Below, one piece after another: positions 44,407-55,194 of a stretch of 64,000 bases of DNA. The DNA is taken from the NCBI RefSeq assembly GCF_000143415.4, contig NW_003314288.1, positions 22,002 through 86,001 on the forward strand. The letters are read 5' to 3'. Each line of letters starts with the position of its first letter. The first letter of the stretch is position 1. This DNA comes from Selaginella moellendorffii (taxonomy: Eukaryota; Streptophyta; Lycopodiopsida; Selaginellales; Selaginellaceae). The notes under the pieces are model-generated. The model was not told the DNA's origin, searched no databases, and worked only from the letters and a program-made list of their open reading frames with translations. Position numbers and translations under genes: made by a program.

Positions 44407-47372
44407 TCAGCTCTTTTGCTGCTGCTGCTGCTCCTGCTGCTGCTCCTGCTGCTGCTTCTGCTTCTTCTTTTTCGCGCTTTCATTCAACTCATTCGCTAGA
44501 ACTTCCGAGTCCGCCGTGGTGCCAAGCTTCACAATGTCCTCCACTAGAATTTTTCCCTCTGGAGAAAACCGAGAAAACTTAGCACGAAAAGCGAGAGTTT
44601 GCTTTTTCCACAAAAGCTTACCCGGATCTTTCGCGAGCTTGCTAACGAGCTCTTGGACAGGCTCGTGGCCCAGGGTGTCTTTCAGGAACATCGCCGCCGC
44701 GGCCACCTCCTCGGCTGTGACTTTACCATCCGAGTCTCTGAATGACAAAATGTGAGAAAAGAATCCATCGAGGACGAGTAAATCAAAACTAAACCTGTCC
44801 AGGATTCTCCATTTGTCTCCAATCTCGGCATCCACAGCGTCAATCTCCTTCTCCAGCTTATGGAGCATTCTGTCAACCTGGAAACAAACGAAAGGCTCTC
44901 TCTTGTCAGTCAAACATGGATGTGAAAAGCATTTCTCCACCTTCGAAATCAAGGCTTGTGAGATCTTCGTGCCAGTAGACGCGTCGTCTTTGTCCTCCTC
45001 TTTGTCCTTCATTCTTGCGGCCTGATATGCCTTTTTCGCCTCTTCCGCGCCTGTGTCCTCCAGCATGCTATTGTAGATTCCAATCTGGAAAACCCGCAGC
45101 TTAGTCAAGCGTAGCACAAACACTGTCGTACCTCTTTGTTGACAAGCCGCAGGAACTCTCCCCTTTCCTTGCTGACAGAGGATGCCGAGGCCAAGACAGC
45201 AAGTGCGCTACTGAGCTTGCACAGTCTGTCTTGTTGCTCTTTCCGCTTCTCCCTTGCTAGCTCTACAGCCTCCTGCGCAGTAGACACCTTCATCTCTGAT
45301 AGTGCCTTGTCAACTTGTTCAGCTGCCTCTTGCTTGCGTCGTCTCTCCAGTTCTTCTTCCTCGTCTTCTGCCTCTTCCTGCTTCGACAAAACATGAGTCC
45401 AATCAGGAAACAAGAGGAATATAAACTCTGCATGCCTTGATAAACTCCTCCTGCGACTGCAGGTACTCTATCTTCCGTAGCCGCTCTTCCAGAGCATCTT
45501 CGCTTGGAAGGACCGTCACACCGACGGATTCCACGACCTCATCCGGCAAAGAAAGCAGCGTTGCCTGGACTGCTTCTTCGAGCTTCAGGTTGCCAGAGAG
45601 GAACGCCCTTGGAAAAAAAAATGACAAAAGCTCAGGTTAGATTAAAGCAGCATTAGAACAACGGCAACCAACCTCGAGAGGATAAGCAGTGAAGAGGGAA
45701 GAGCATGGTTCAAAGACAGATCGAGCCAGTTGCGTAGCTGCCAGAAAAATTGATTGAGCCTGACAAGGTATTCCCTAAAACCAGCATACCTGTTGTTTTA
45801 GCTCGTCAACAGAAGTGATTTCAAGTATTCCTCGTTCTCTACACGCTGACACCAGCTCCGGTTCTGATAGAGAATCTATGCCTTCGGTTTGAATCATTAT
45901 ATCATCGGCTTTGATGCTATAAAACACAGGCGTTTAAAACTCTTGGAACAAGCAGCAAGTAAACTTACCGAGCCAACTTTTGACGAAGGCTGTACCGCAA
46001 GTATGCGTCAGTTCCATACGCCTGAATCCCCATGTATTTGCACATGTTTAAAAGCCGGGGCCTGTAGTAGTAGTAGAAAACAAAAAGAATGCTATCATTT
46101 GTTCATACTCGAGGCAAACCTGGAGATGTTATCAAGTGTCAGCTCGTCGTTGAAAAACTTTGCGAATGCAAGTATGTCCTCGTTGCTGACTCTCCTACCA
46201 GTTCGAACCTAGAAAAGTAGCCAAACATACGAGTAAAGCTGGTTGCAAAGCATGTTGCGGGACTTACTTTCACTAAGAACTCAGTCAAGTCCTCGGCAGT
46301 CCGTTGGACGTCGCTGCTGTTACTCTTTGTCTTTACCTCCTTGGCCATTTCCTCCACTGTCTCCTGTAAGAACCTCGCGTACTCCATGCGTGCATTCAGC
46401 CTCTTCTTCAGCTTCTCCTACAGCAAGGAAACAAAGATCGTTGTACGTGATCCTAGAAGGTAGCAAACCGCTTACCTGTTCTTTCATCTTGTCTTGAAAC
46501 GTCGATGGGAGCATGTTGGGAAAGACTTTGAGAAACACCGGGAGAAGGAACTCCATAAAAGGGACGATGATGAACACCGCAAACGGGACCAATCTGAAAA
46601 TGTCGGCCGCTGTTCGCGTCAGCTGCTTCCTCTCGCGGCGAGACAAAGTCTGTCCCCGGAGAAGCTTTAACAAAAGCCGCGACGAGATCCTCACGTCAAC
46701 CCACAGGAGCTTTGTCCCGAGCCAGTAGTGCTGCAGAGTTTCCTTGAGAGACTTCGACCACCCTTTGATCTTCACAGCCCAGTCCGCTCTACAAGAAAAA
46801 AAAAATTAAAAATTAAAAAACGAGTGTTAGATTTTTCTGCCTGGAAGAGAGGAAGGAAATACTAGCCTGCTCATAGAAGCGATGGCCCTGAGCGCTGGTC
46901 CAATCCCGATCAGAGCGTTCCACACCCTTGTCACAACGCTAACTTTCTTTGGAGCTTCTTTGGTGAGCGCTTTGGCCTTGGCGGAGCTCAATCCTTCCAC
47001 TGCCTGGTCGCATTCCTCCGGAGATGGATCGTGCTTGGCCGGCTTTTCTTCCGGCTCGTCCTCATCGACCTGGACTGCCGACGAGCGCGATGGCGCGCAA
47101 GGAAACCTGGTGGAGCTAGACAGAAACCTGGATTTCGCTCCAGCGCTGGCCTGAAATTTCTCCTCCGCCAATCCTTGGACGACGCCAAAAGGCCCCAATC
47201 CTCGAAATGCCGCGGCCTTGCGATCCTGGAGGGCATGATCGGGGGCGAAGCTCGGCGTCGCGGCTTCTCCTGCGGGAGCATTCTGATGGAGGAAAGAAAA
47301 GGAATGGAGAGAATGCAGCCGAGGCGCGACGAATCGCCTCGCAAGCCTGCGCTGGTCAACACTACGCAGCAT
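44407..47372 (-). CDS. LETM1: LETM1-like mitochondrial inner-membrane protein with EF-hand
   Basis: Thirteen exons encode about 751 residues: 47372-46867, 46788-46476, 46417-46268, 46208-46120, 46061-45969, 45916-45790, 45737-45673, 45607-45436, 45377-45132, 45084-44941, 44877-44795, 44737-44622, 44558-44407. All joins keep frame. The N-terminus is Arg/Ser-rich, as for mitochondrial import. The LETM1 core starts near residue 170 (LQHYWLGTKLL, DVRISSRLL, RRERKQLTRTAADIFRLVPF) with one membrane segment around 235-258 (VFIIVPFMEFLLPVFLK). Coiled-coil and ribosome-binding-like parts follow, then an EF-hand loop at about 662-673 (DRDSDGKVTAEE) and a Lys/Gln-rich tail. The family supports K+/H+ (or Ca2+/H+) exchange and mitochondrial translation. 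Intron 1, and possibly intron 8, begin with GC instead of GT. Introns are 47-78 bp. Confidence 0.95.
44418..44465 (-). repeat. CAG/CTG repeat coding a polyglutamine tail
   Basis: CTGCTG-type triplets interrupted by CTC encode a Gln-rich run with Glu at the very C-terminus of the LETM1-like protein, just before its stop at 44407-44409. Confidence 0.85.
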
Positions 47373-47527
47373 CGTCAATGCGACCTAGAGTCGCGGTGTC
47401 GATCACGGAGCTCGTGTAGCACCACACCCTAACGCCATAAACCCTAAAACTTGGAAGCCACGTAGGGAAGAGAGAATATTCTACGCATTTAAAGGAAGAA
47501 AAAAATTCCTCGACCTTCCGAGAGATT

Positions 47528-50500
47528 CTAGCTCGCTCTTTTCTGGCTCCAAGGAGAAATCTGAAAGAACCAACGCAGACAAAGCTCCTTGAGCTTGGAA
47601 AATCTATGATCTCACTTCACTGACCTTGTCTTGAAGCTGTGAAAGCTTGAGCTCGCATTCTTTCTTTTGCTCCAAGGCTCTCAGCATCATCGCCTCCAGC
47701 CAGTGATTCTCAGCTTCGACCTGTTTAGACGATCATCGTTGCAGCTAGTAACAAAATCTACGAGCCTCAATTCAATCACCTGGCCAAGAGCTGCGAGTCT
47801 CTGACGCTCTAAAGCAAGCTGTTGTGTTAGAAACGAGTGCTCCTGTCAAGAGCATGTAAGCTTCGCATGAAGTGCTGCCAAAGTTTGTGTACCTTTCGCA
47901 CTTGATCGAGCCAGGAAGTGTCAACTATCCATTTTTTCTGCTGCCGCGGTGGTACTGCCAGAGAAAGAGCTTCCGGAGCCGGCAATTCATGAGTCCATCG
48001 GTCCTCGATCGTGTTATCCCTGGACACGCAGCTAAAATCTCCAACAGTGAGAATAGAAAACAGAAAGAAAAAAGTTTCGAGTACCTTAGAGGATTCCATG
48101 ATCGATCACTCGAAGTTCCCGGTTGGACCATCAAGCTCGTGAGGCTTCTCTCGACTGCTCGCGGTCGCACTGACGGCGGAGAACCATATTTGATCAGCCT
48201 GGACCTCCTATCCGGAGAAACGCTCAGCATCTCCTTCTCCACATGAAGCAAGGCTTCGTCCAGCTCTTCCTCTCTCGTTGGCTTCTTCACTTTCGATCTC
48301 TCCAGCTCCACCACCTTGCCTTTCAGCTCACATATGTACTGATCCACCTCGTTCAAGTGAGAAGCGTGAACTTTAACCATGTCACCTTTTGGCGTGCTCT
48401 TGAACAAGTGATCCACGCTCTCGTCCGGAGCTTTCCTCATCAAAGTCCACTGCAGTTCTCTGATGGTCCCGTTTAAGAGCGCGATCGCATCGGAGCTCTC
48501 AGAGCGCTCCGTCTCTAGCACCTTTAGCAGCTCCGTCTTCTCGGCCAGAATTTTCTGCTCCGTTCTCCTCCAAGTTTCCACCTTCTGTGCGTACATTGCC
48601 TCTTGGCGTTCTCGTTCTTGCGTCCACGCTTCTTCCCGTCTTTCTAGCTCCAGTTCGGGTTCACTCCTGGCCTTTTGTAGCTCAGCCTCCTTCACGCACA
48701 GCTCTTCCCGCAGGTTTTGTATCGCAAGCATTGCCTCGCTAATCTGCTTGTCGAATACGGCAACCTTCTCCAGAGCAAATTGCCACTCTTCGTGTCTCTT
48801 GTCACCAGAACTGCTGCTTGTGTCTCCTGTCCGTTCACTGTCCATGCCGTTCTCTGGAGCTGCTACTGCAAAACTTAGCTCCGCGTTCTCGTGCTGCAAC
48901 CTTGAGACTTCGTCTTCGAGCTCTTTCTGGACCACAAGCACCTTCGAAATGCGAGCTTCTTCCATCCTTTTCTCTCTTTTCAAGCAATCAAGCTCCTCCG
49001 TTTTCTTGCGCAACTCCAACCTCAAACTTGACAGCTCTTGCACCATCTCGTTCACTCTCTTCTGCACCTCTGCCACTAGCTTCCCCTTCGATGCAAGCAC
49101 ACTTTCTCTCTCCAGTCTTTCCTTCTCAAGCTCCCGTTCCATAAGCTGCATTTCGCTCCGGAATTTGTCGACCCGAGTTTCCATCTCAAGCTCCTTTGAC
49201 TCGAGCTGTCTCCTCAGGCTTTCGGCTTCAGCAGTCCTGTTGGTTACGATGGTCTCCATTTGCTTTCTTTCCCACTGCATTTGGCTTTCCTTCTCGTTCA
49301 TTTTGCTTTTCAGCTCCTCCACCAGCGATAGTGTGTCAATAACTTTCTCTTCCAGCTCGCTTCTTTCGGAACTCGCCTTCTCTGTTCCCACGCTGTCCGA
49401 TCTGTTTGAAGCTCCTTCTGAATGTCTCTCAAGGTCCACAGCCATTGCATCGCCACTTTGGTCGACACTTTGTTCCGGCCTGGTATCCTGAGAAGAGTCG
49501 GTTCGTTCTTCAAGGTCCTGCTTCTTATGCTTCTTATACAGAGCAAGGTCGCGCAGCAGCTGTTGGTGCACCGTTTTAAGCGTATGAAGCTCTCGGTCCT
49601 TCTCTTCTATAAGACGTTGAGTCTCCTCTCTCTGTGCTTTTAGCGCATTTTCTCTATCCCGAACGGCTTCCTCCAGCGCACTCTTTTCATTATCCCAATC
49701 CTTCCGGTACTCTCCGGCATTTTGTCTCCGCGATCTTTTCTCCAACGCAATATCCTCTTCATACCGTTCCGTCCTCTCTTCCAGTGAAGTCACCTTCTCG
49801 ATAAGCAACTTCTCCCGTTCAAGCCACATCGCATCGATTTCTGCCTCTCGATCCCTAGACCTCTTTAGCAACCGGTTAAGTTTCTCTTCGAGCTTGTCTC
49901 TCTCGGCCACGGCTGCGTCACGCTGCTTCTTCAACGCTTCAAACTGCTCGCCTTCCATCGCCTTGTGCAAGTCTTTTTTCACGCTGAAAATCGACGAGAG
50001 CCTCCCAACTTCTTTCTCAAGTTCCGTGAGGAAGGCACTGCTCGCATTTCCAGCTTTCTCTCTCGCTATCCTGTCCTTCAGCTTGTTGAAAAAACTCTCG
50101 ACCTTCTTGAGCTTTACCGTCGCAAATTTGTGCGCCAACCTTTCATCCTTGAGCAGACTAGAAAACTTTGCAGCCGCTTCCTCCGCGGCCAGTCTCCGCT
50201 CCTTCTCCATCGCCACGACAGAATCTCTTTCCTTCAGCAGTCCGGAAGCGCGTCCAATCTCTTTCTCCATCGCCAGCATCTGGCTCTCCATCTGCTTGAG
50301 ACGAGCACGCCATTCGTACCGCTCGTGCCGAAACTTTCTCTCGGTCTTCTCTTTCTCGAGAATGGTATCTTCCATAGCTTTCTTCTCTCGATCGTGCCGC
50401 TCGTCCGCCTCCTTGAGCATGTCCTCAAACGCGACGAGGATGTCGTGGGTGGGATTTGGCAGCGGCTTGTCACCACCATCACCATCACCACCACCACCAC

Positions 50501-51053
50501 CATCGAGCACTTCGATATCTTTCGGTACCACATTCTCGATCATCAGAGCTTGATTTCCATCCCCCTCGTGGAGCATCTTCTGCATCACATCGGCCGGCGT
50601 GCTTTCAAGCTGTGCCATTCTAAGCTCTTCCTCCAATCTCTTAACTCTATCCTTCAACACTTCCACCTGTTCTTCCAGTTCTTGCTCTCTACGCTCGAGC
50701 TCCCACTCACGCTCTCGTCGCTCCACCTCCATGGCCTCCTCCTCGGCTCTAATCCTCGAGCACACATCGTCCAGAATTCCCTCATACTCCACCTCGTCTT
50801 CTACCTTGTCGACCAGCTGCTGGACCTTCTGCCTCTCTAGCCTCTCTTGTACCTCTTTCTCGGTCTCTTGCAAGCTCCTAATCTGCCGCCACAGCGCCTT
50901 GGTCAAGACGATCTCTGGAATCTCTGGAACATCGGGCGCTGGCTCGCCGCCCGATCGCTCCTCCTGCATTGCCGCCGCGCCATTCTCTTGACCGATTCCT
51001 CCCTGCTCGCGATCTACAATGCAAGAGGAATCCGGAGCTCCGGCATCATCCAT
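47528..51053 (-). CDS. long coiled-coil protein, 1095 aa
   Basis: Five exons: 51053-48085 (989 codons), 48019-47893, 47842-47780, 47720-47625, 47560-47528. All are canonical GT-AG and in frame, ending ISPWSQKRAS. After an acidic start (residues 1-50), residues from about 60 to about 960 are almost all heptad-like Glu/Lys/Arg/Leu helix (ERLERQ, LEELRMAQLE, KKHKKQDLEE). A Gly/Asp-rich break (about residues 184-195, GGGGDGDGGD) and a Ser-rich acidic break (about 530-580) interrupt it. The C-terminal 130 residues contain a Ser/Pro/Arg patch, then WTHELPAPEALSLAVPPRQQKKW and more helix. No motor, GRIP, KASH or kinase signature is visible. A scaffold, Golgi, cytoskeletal or nuclear-matrix role is possible; no function is assigned. 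Confidence 0.85.
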
Positions 51054-51346
51054 ACCAGATCAAAGCGCGCTGCATGCTCAGTCGATTGAATATTTCGAGC
51101 GCTCGATCCGTCCAGCCTCGCTGCCGCACAAAACCCTACCTCCGCGACACCGCCAAATGGAGCTCAAATATCGCCATAGCCACATTCTCTTCCTCATTGA
51201 ATGGACCGGCGGATAAGGCTATTGCCCAGTGCGCTCTCGCCAGAACCTACCGGCGGACAAATCGCAAACGTAGTAACAGTTACCTGGTTTCTACTACCCG
51301 TTACCTTTCTCTCTCTGGTTTTAGGGTTAGGGCTTAAAGGAGCTTT
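51054..51346. promoter_or_regulatory. intergenic region upstream of the coiled-coil gene
   Basis: A 293-bp gap between the frataxin stop and the start of the coiled-coil gene, both on the minus strand. It must hold the end of one transcript and the promoter of the next. No clear TATA box was found. Confidence 0.4.
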
Positions 51347-52135
51347 TCATTCTCCCAGATCGATGGAGTGTCCCAAGAGTTCACTCAATTCCTTTTCTAG
51401 CAAGCTTTGGAGCTCCACTTTCGTGCGTCGATAGACCCACTGTAAATCCTGCCAGTCGAATCTCGCCGGGCCACTGTTCCAAAACCATGAGATCGATCGA
51501 AAAATGCGAGTGGAAGATCATACCTCACAGGAGATGAGAGCCAGATTTGCCGGTTTGGAGTTTGCTTGTTGATAACATAAGTTCCCAGATCACCCAGACG
51601 AACAGTGAGAACTCCCTCCTGGAAAGAACCACAGCGCTAGGAGGAAAAGAAGATCAAGGCAGCGGCTAGCTTACAGCGAAGTCAGTGTCGAAGCCATCAA
51701 TCGCGAGCTTCTCCCCGTATTCCTGATCGCCCAATACAAAGTTAGAATGGATCTTTCCACCGCTCGCATTCTCACACTTACGTCGATCTTCTCTTGCAAA
51801 CGGTGGAGCGTCTCGTTTGCAACACTGTGGAACTCTTTCTCGGGCAATTGAGAGCTGGAACCAAGGAAAGAAATCAGCAAATCGAATCATAGATAAGTTC
51901 TTACATACCTATAGTCGACTGTGGCAGTGCCATTCGAGCCCTCTTGAGCTCCACACCATGCCCCGGCCGAGTGAAATCCTCTCGCCTCCGCCAAGCGAGA
52001 GCTCCCGGTGGAATTCCAGCCCCGACTCGTCCTCTCCATGAGATAGTAGCGCCCAACACTTGCACTGAGCCTCCATCTCCCACTAGTAGCCCGCGAGAAC
52101 AGCGAAGAAATCACACGGGCTGCTAGCTTCACCAT
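51347..52135 (-). CDS. FH: frataxin, mitochondrial iron-sulfur assembly factor
   Basis: Five exons: 52135-51909, 51854-51782, 51722-51675, 51618-51524, 51473-51347, giving 189 residues with all phases consistent. Residues 1 to about 70 are Arg/Ser-rich without acidic clusters and look like a mitochondrial presequence. The mature part has the acidic helix ([25 protein letters not shown]), the signature strands ([39 protein letters not shown]) and the C-terminal helix ([18 protein letters not shown]). Frataxin regulates the cysteine desulfurase complex and Fe-S cluster synthesis in mitochondria (in plants also reported in plastids). The domain is complete and of usual length. Confidence 0.97.
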
Positions 52136-52156
52136 CGCTTAGAAATAGGGTTCTGC

Positions 52157-52272
52157 CACGTGGCCCAACCCCCGGCCAAACCAATCAAACTGCCACGTCT
52201 CCGGCCACAGGACACGTGGCCCAATCCCCTGCCCGGCCAAACCAATGAAATGGCCAGGTCCCCGGCCCCTCA
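52157..52272 (-). promoter_or_regulatory. duplicated G-box / CCAAT module upstream of frataxin
   Basis: Two similar units of about 60 bp each contain CACGTGGCCCAA-type sequence (CACGTG at 52157-52162 and 52213-52218) followed by CGGCCAAACCAAT (CCAAT at 52181-52185 and 52242-52246). They begin 22 bp upstream of the frataxin ATG. They lie between the inhibitor-2 stop (52373) and frataxin and are probably core promoter parts; G-boxes are bound by bZIP/bHLH factors and CCAAT by NF-Y. Confidence 0.7.
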
Positions 52273-52372
52273 ATGATGTAGCGAAAGAAGAGAGGCAGAA
52301 AAACCGATGAGAGGATCCTTCCCTGTCCCTGTGTGTTCTTCCCAGAGAGAAAGAGAAGATCGCTTGCTCTTC

Positions 52373-52981
52373 TCAGCTCGACTTGGATGATCCCTGGCTA
52401 TTCTCCTCGATTCTAATCCCGCTAACACCGCCGGCCAATTGGTTCCTGTCCAGATCCAAATCCTCCTCATCCTTCACATTCTGGAGTAGCATCTTGGACG
52501 TCTTAAACTCGGAGTAGTGCTCGCGCCGGACATCCTCAAAACTCTTGCGCCTCGATTTCCCGTTGCTAGCACTGCTGCTAGATCCGTGATCGCTGCTGGA
52601 GGAGGCGACGTTCTCGAGAGCGTGGCGGAGGACATTGGGATCCACGGACGTCTTGGAGTCGTCGGGAATCGGCGACAAATCTCCTGCGCCAAGCCAAGAA
52701 GAAAGATTTCTCTGAAGAGGGGGAAATATTTCGGTGGATCGCGAGCAAAAGGCCAGATCTCGACGTACCAGGCGCGTGGAATGGCGTCTTTGGCTCGTCG
52801 ATCTTCTGCTTGGGCGTCTTGTGCGTCTCCAGATAGTCGAGATTGTTCTCGTCCCACGCTACTCTGAAACTGGGAAACGATCACGAGCACAGAGATCAGC
52901 AACGAAGAAATGCGCTCTCGCGATCGATCGATCGAATGATCGATCTTACCTCGCTCTGCTGTGGCTGTTGCCGCGCTTCAT
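52373..52981 (-). CDS. protein phosphatase inhibitor 2 family protein
   Basis: Three exons: 52981-52950, 52863-52769, 52683-52373, total 145 residues. The N-terminal PP1-binding stretch reads RVAWDENNLDYLETHKTPKQ followed by KIDEPKTPFH, the family signature that includes the GSK3-type Thr-Pro site. A Ser-rich segment follows, then the helix with REHYSEFK, equivalent to the HYxE motif that lies over the PP1 active site. Inhibitor-2 proteins bind and regulate type-1 protein phosphatase in cytoplasm and nucleus. The animal SILK-type N-terminal motif is absent, as in other plant members. The second-exon acceptor was chosen from two nearby AGs because it keeps RVAWDEN in frame. Confidence 0.92.
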
Positions 52982-53330
52982 TCCTCCGGGAGAAATGCCG
53001 GCCCTAATCTACCCTAACTCCCGATCCTAGCGCCGCCTCCTAGGATGATCGATCAGGGATGCGATTGCTCGTCGCGCCGCGATGGAATGCGCCAAAGCTC
53101 TCCCTTGCTCCAAACGACGCCGAAGCATATTCTTTTAGGATTCGATGGCATTTACTCGTTTTTTTTAAATCTCAGCCGCCCACTTCGCGCCCAAATTTTG
53201 AAAGTTTCGCGCTTTGACTACTCTTCCCACTTAGGGTTCTTCATTCGTGGGGCTTGTGGAGCGAGGTATGATCATTGAAATCTCTTGCGCTCTCCTCTAG
53301 GTAACGAGATTCTTTGCTGCAGGCCGAGAG
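52982..53330. promoter_or_regulatory. 349-bp head-to-head promoter between inhibitor 2 and PIF1
   Basis: The two genes are transcribed away from each other, and both 5' untranslated regions and promoters must fit here. No TATA box is obvious; the DNA near the inhibitor side is GC-rich, and there is a repeated CGATCGATCGATCGA stretch at about 52920-52940, just inside intron 1 of the inhibitor gene. Confidence 0.55.
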
Positions 53331-55073
53331 ATGGATGTGATCATGCTGAAAGACGATCAGTCGAGGGTATTGACGGAACAGCAGAGAAATCGAGCCCTAC
53401 GGCAGAGGGACCTGGCGCTTGCGCGGCGACAGGCGAGAATGTCAGGTAGTACGCTGGTTCCTACACCATCCCAGCAGGAAGTGATCGATATTACGAGCAG
53501 CCCCATTCGTGAGTCGTCCAAATCGAAGCCGGAAGTGATCGTTCTAGGGGAATCGGACGATGAAGTTATCCATTCCACCGTCAGAGCTCAGCCCAGCATT
53601 CCAGCGCCGCCGCTCGTCCGGAAAGAAGATACTCTTGTGAGGAACTTGGAGAGTGAAGGCTGGAGGGAGACTAGAAAGCGGCCAAGTCCCGAGAAAGAAA
53701 GTTTTGGTCCTTGCAAGGCAGTGAAGATGGGCACCGCGGACGAAGGAACTTCTTCTGGCAACAAAAATGGCAACTTTGAGACGAAAGAGGCTACTCCTTC
53801 TCCCGAGCAGCTCAGGGTCTTGGAGGCGGTGTGTAACAGGCAATCGGTCTTTGTGACGGGCTCGGCTGGAACAGGAAAGAGCTACATTCTCGAGAGAGCC
53901 ATCCAAGTTTTGAGGACTGTCTACCATCCATCGGCAGTTTACGTGACAGCGTCAACCGGGATTGCTGCGTGCGCGATCGGTGGTACTACCTTTCACGCTT
54001 TCGCTGGAGTGGGCATCGGGCTCTCGAAGAAGGAGCAGCTCGTCGACATGGTGATGAGAAGCAAGGAGAAGAAACAGAGATGGCTCAACGCTGCGGCTCT
54101 GGTGATTGACGAGATAAGCATGATCGATGCGGAGCTCTTCGACAAGGTGGACTTTGTGGGGCGAGCCGTGAGGAGGAGCAAAGAGCGTTTCGGTGGCTTG
54201 CAGCTGATCGTCACCGGCGATTTCTTTCAGCTCCCGCCAGTTCAAAAGCCCGGAGAGACCAAGTCGTTCGTCTTCAGCGCGAAGTGCTGGAAGGAATGCT
54301 TCGATCTCCAGATGGAGCTGACACAGGTTTTCCGCCAGTCGGATCGGGAGTTCGTCGGGATGCTTAACGAGATCCGCCGCGGCGAGTGCTCTTTCGCCAC
54401 CGAGACGAGGCTCAAGTCTTGCACAAGCATCTCCACTGCCCCAGGCATCGAGCCGACGCGACTCTATCCCCGGCGAGCCGACGTCGACCGCGAGAACGAG
54501 CAGAAGCTCCGGTCACTCAACCCATCGTCAAAGTCCGTCACCTTCTCCGCCAAGGACTCGGGAAGAACACAGATGCTCAACGGCAGCCGCGCGGAAGCCG
54601 AGATCACGCTCGCGATCGGAGCCCAAGTGATGCTCATCAAGAACCTTGGCACCGAGCAGGGGCTCGTGAATGGAGCTCGCGGGATCGTGGTGGGCTTCAC
54701 GGCCCCGGAGAAGAGCGAGCTCCGGATCTCGCCAGGCGGAGGACTCCCGGTGGTGCGATTCAATCACTCGGGTTCTAGCGAGTGGATCATCCGGCCGGAG
54801 GCGTGGAGCGTCATGGAAGGCGAGGTGGAAGTGGCCAAGAGATTGCAGCTTCCATTGATCCTGGCGTGGGCATTGAGCGTCCACAAGTGCCAGGGGATGA
54901 CGCTCGACTGCGTGGAGACGGACCTCTCCAGGACCTTTGAGTACGGCATGGTGTACGTCGCGCTCTCCAGAGTACGGAGCTTGCACGGACTGCGGCTACT
55001 GGGATTCGATCCCCTCAAGATCCGAGTTCACCCCGAGGTAGTTACTTTCTACGATCAGCTGAAAGGCAGGTAA
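53331..55073 (+). CDS. PIF1: PIF1-family DNA helicase, 580 aa, intronless
   Basis: A single uninterrupted frame. Helicase motifs in order: Walker A GSAGTGKS (177-184), motif Ia TASTGIAA with FHAFAG, Walker B VIDEISMID (258-266), motif III VTGDFFQLPPV (294-304), an arginine-containing LTQVFRQ block, motif V ALSVHKCQGMTLD and motif VI YVALSRVRSLHGL near the end. PIF1 is a 5'-to-3' DNA helicase that unwinds G-quadruplexes and acts at telomeres, replication barriers and in mitochondria. The first 155 residues are disordered and basic/acidic; QEVIDIT (49-55) and EVIVLGESDDE (68-78) look like SUMO-interaction motifs. The start ATG is the first in the frame and follows an AG-rich context. It is 121 bp from the next gene. 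Confidence 0.95.
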   Translation: MDVIMLKDDQSRVLTEQQRNRALRQRDLALARRQARMSGSTLVPTPSQQEVIDITSSPIRESSKSKPEVIVLGESDDEVIHSTVRAQPSIPAPPLVRKEDTLVRNLESEGWRETRKRPSPEKESFGPCKAVKMGTADEGTSSGNKNGNFETKEATPSPEQLRVLEAVCNRQSVFVTGSAGTGKSYILERAIQVLRTVYHPSAVYVTASTGIAACAIGGTTFHAFAGVGIGLSKKEQLVDMVMRSKEKKQRWLNAAALVIDEISMIDAELFDKVDFVGRAVRRSKERFGGLQLIVTGDFFQLPPVQKPGETKSFVFSAKCWKECFDLQMELTQVFRQSDREFVGMLNEIRRGECSFATETRLKSCTSISTAPGIEPTRLYPRRADVDRENEQKLRSLNPSSKSVTFSAKDSGRTQMLNGSRAEAEITLAIGAQVMLIKNLGTEQGLVNGARGIVVGFTAPEKSELRISPGGGLPVVRFNHSGSSEWIIRPEAWSVMEGEVEVAKRLQLPLILAWALSVHKCQGMTLDCVETDLSRTFEYGMVYVALSRVRSLHGLRLLGFDPLKIRVHPEVVTFYDQLKGR

Positions 55074-55194
55074 AAGATTTTAGGGTGCGAGATTTTACTT
55101 CGTATTTTTGCCAGCTGAAAAGGTGATGCGTACTAGGTTACCATTTTAGGGTTCTTCCGACAGGCTAGGGTTTGCTAGGGCCGATGCTCCAGGC

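Noticed and set aside
48463-50840. Long plus-strand frames (342, 219 and 291 residues) opposite the coiled-coil gene
   Set aside because: They are antisense shadows: Ser/Leu-rich complements of Glu/Lys/Arg-rich coding DNA with no motif.
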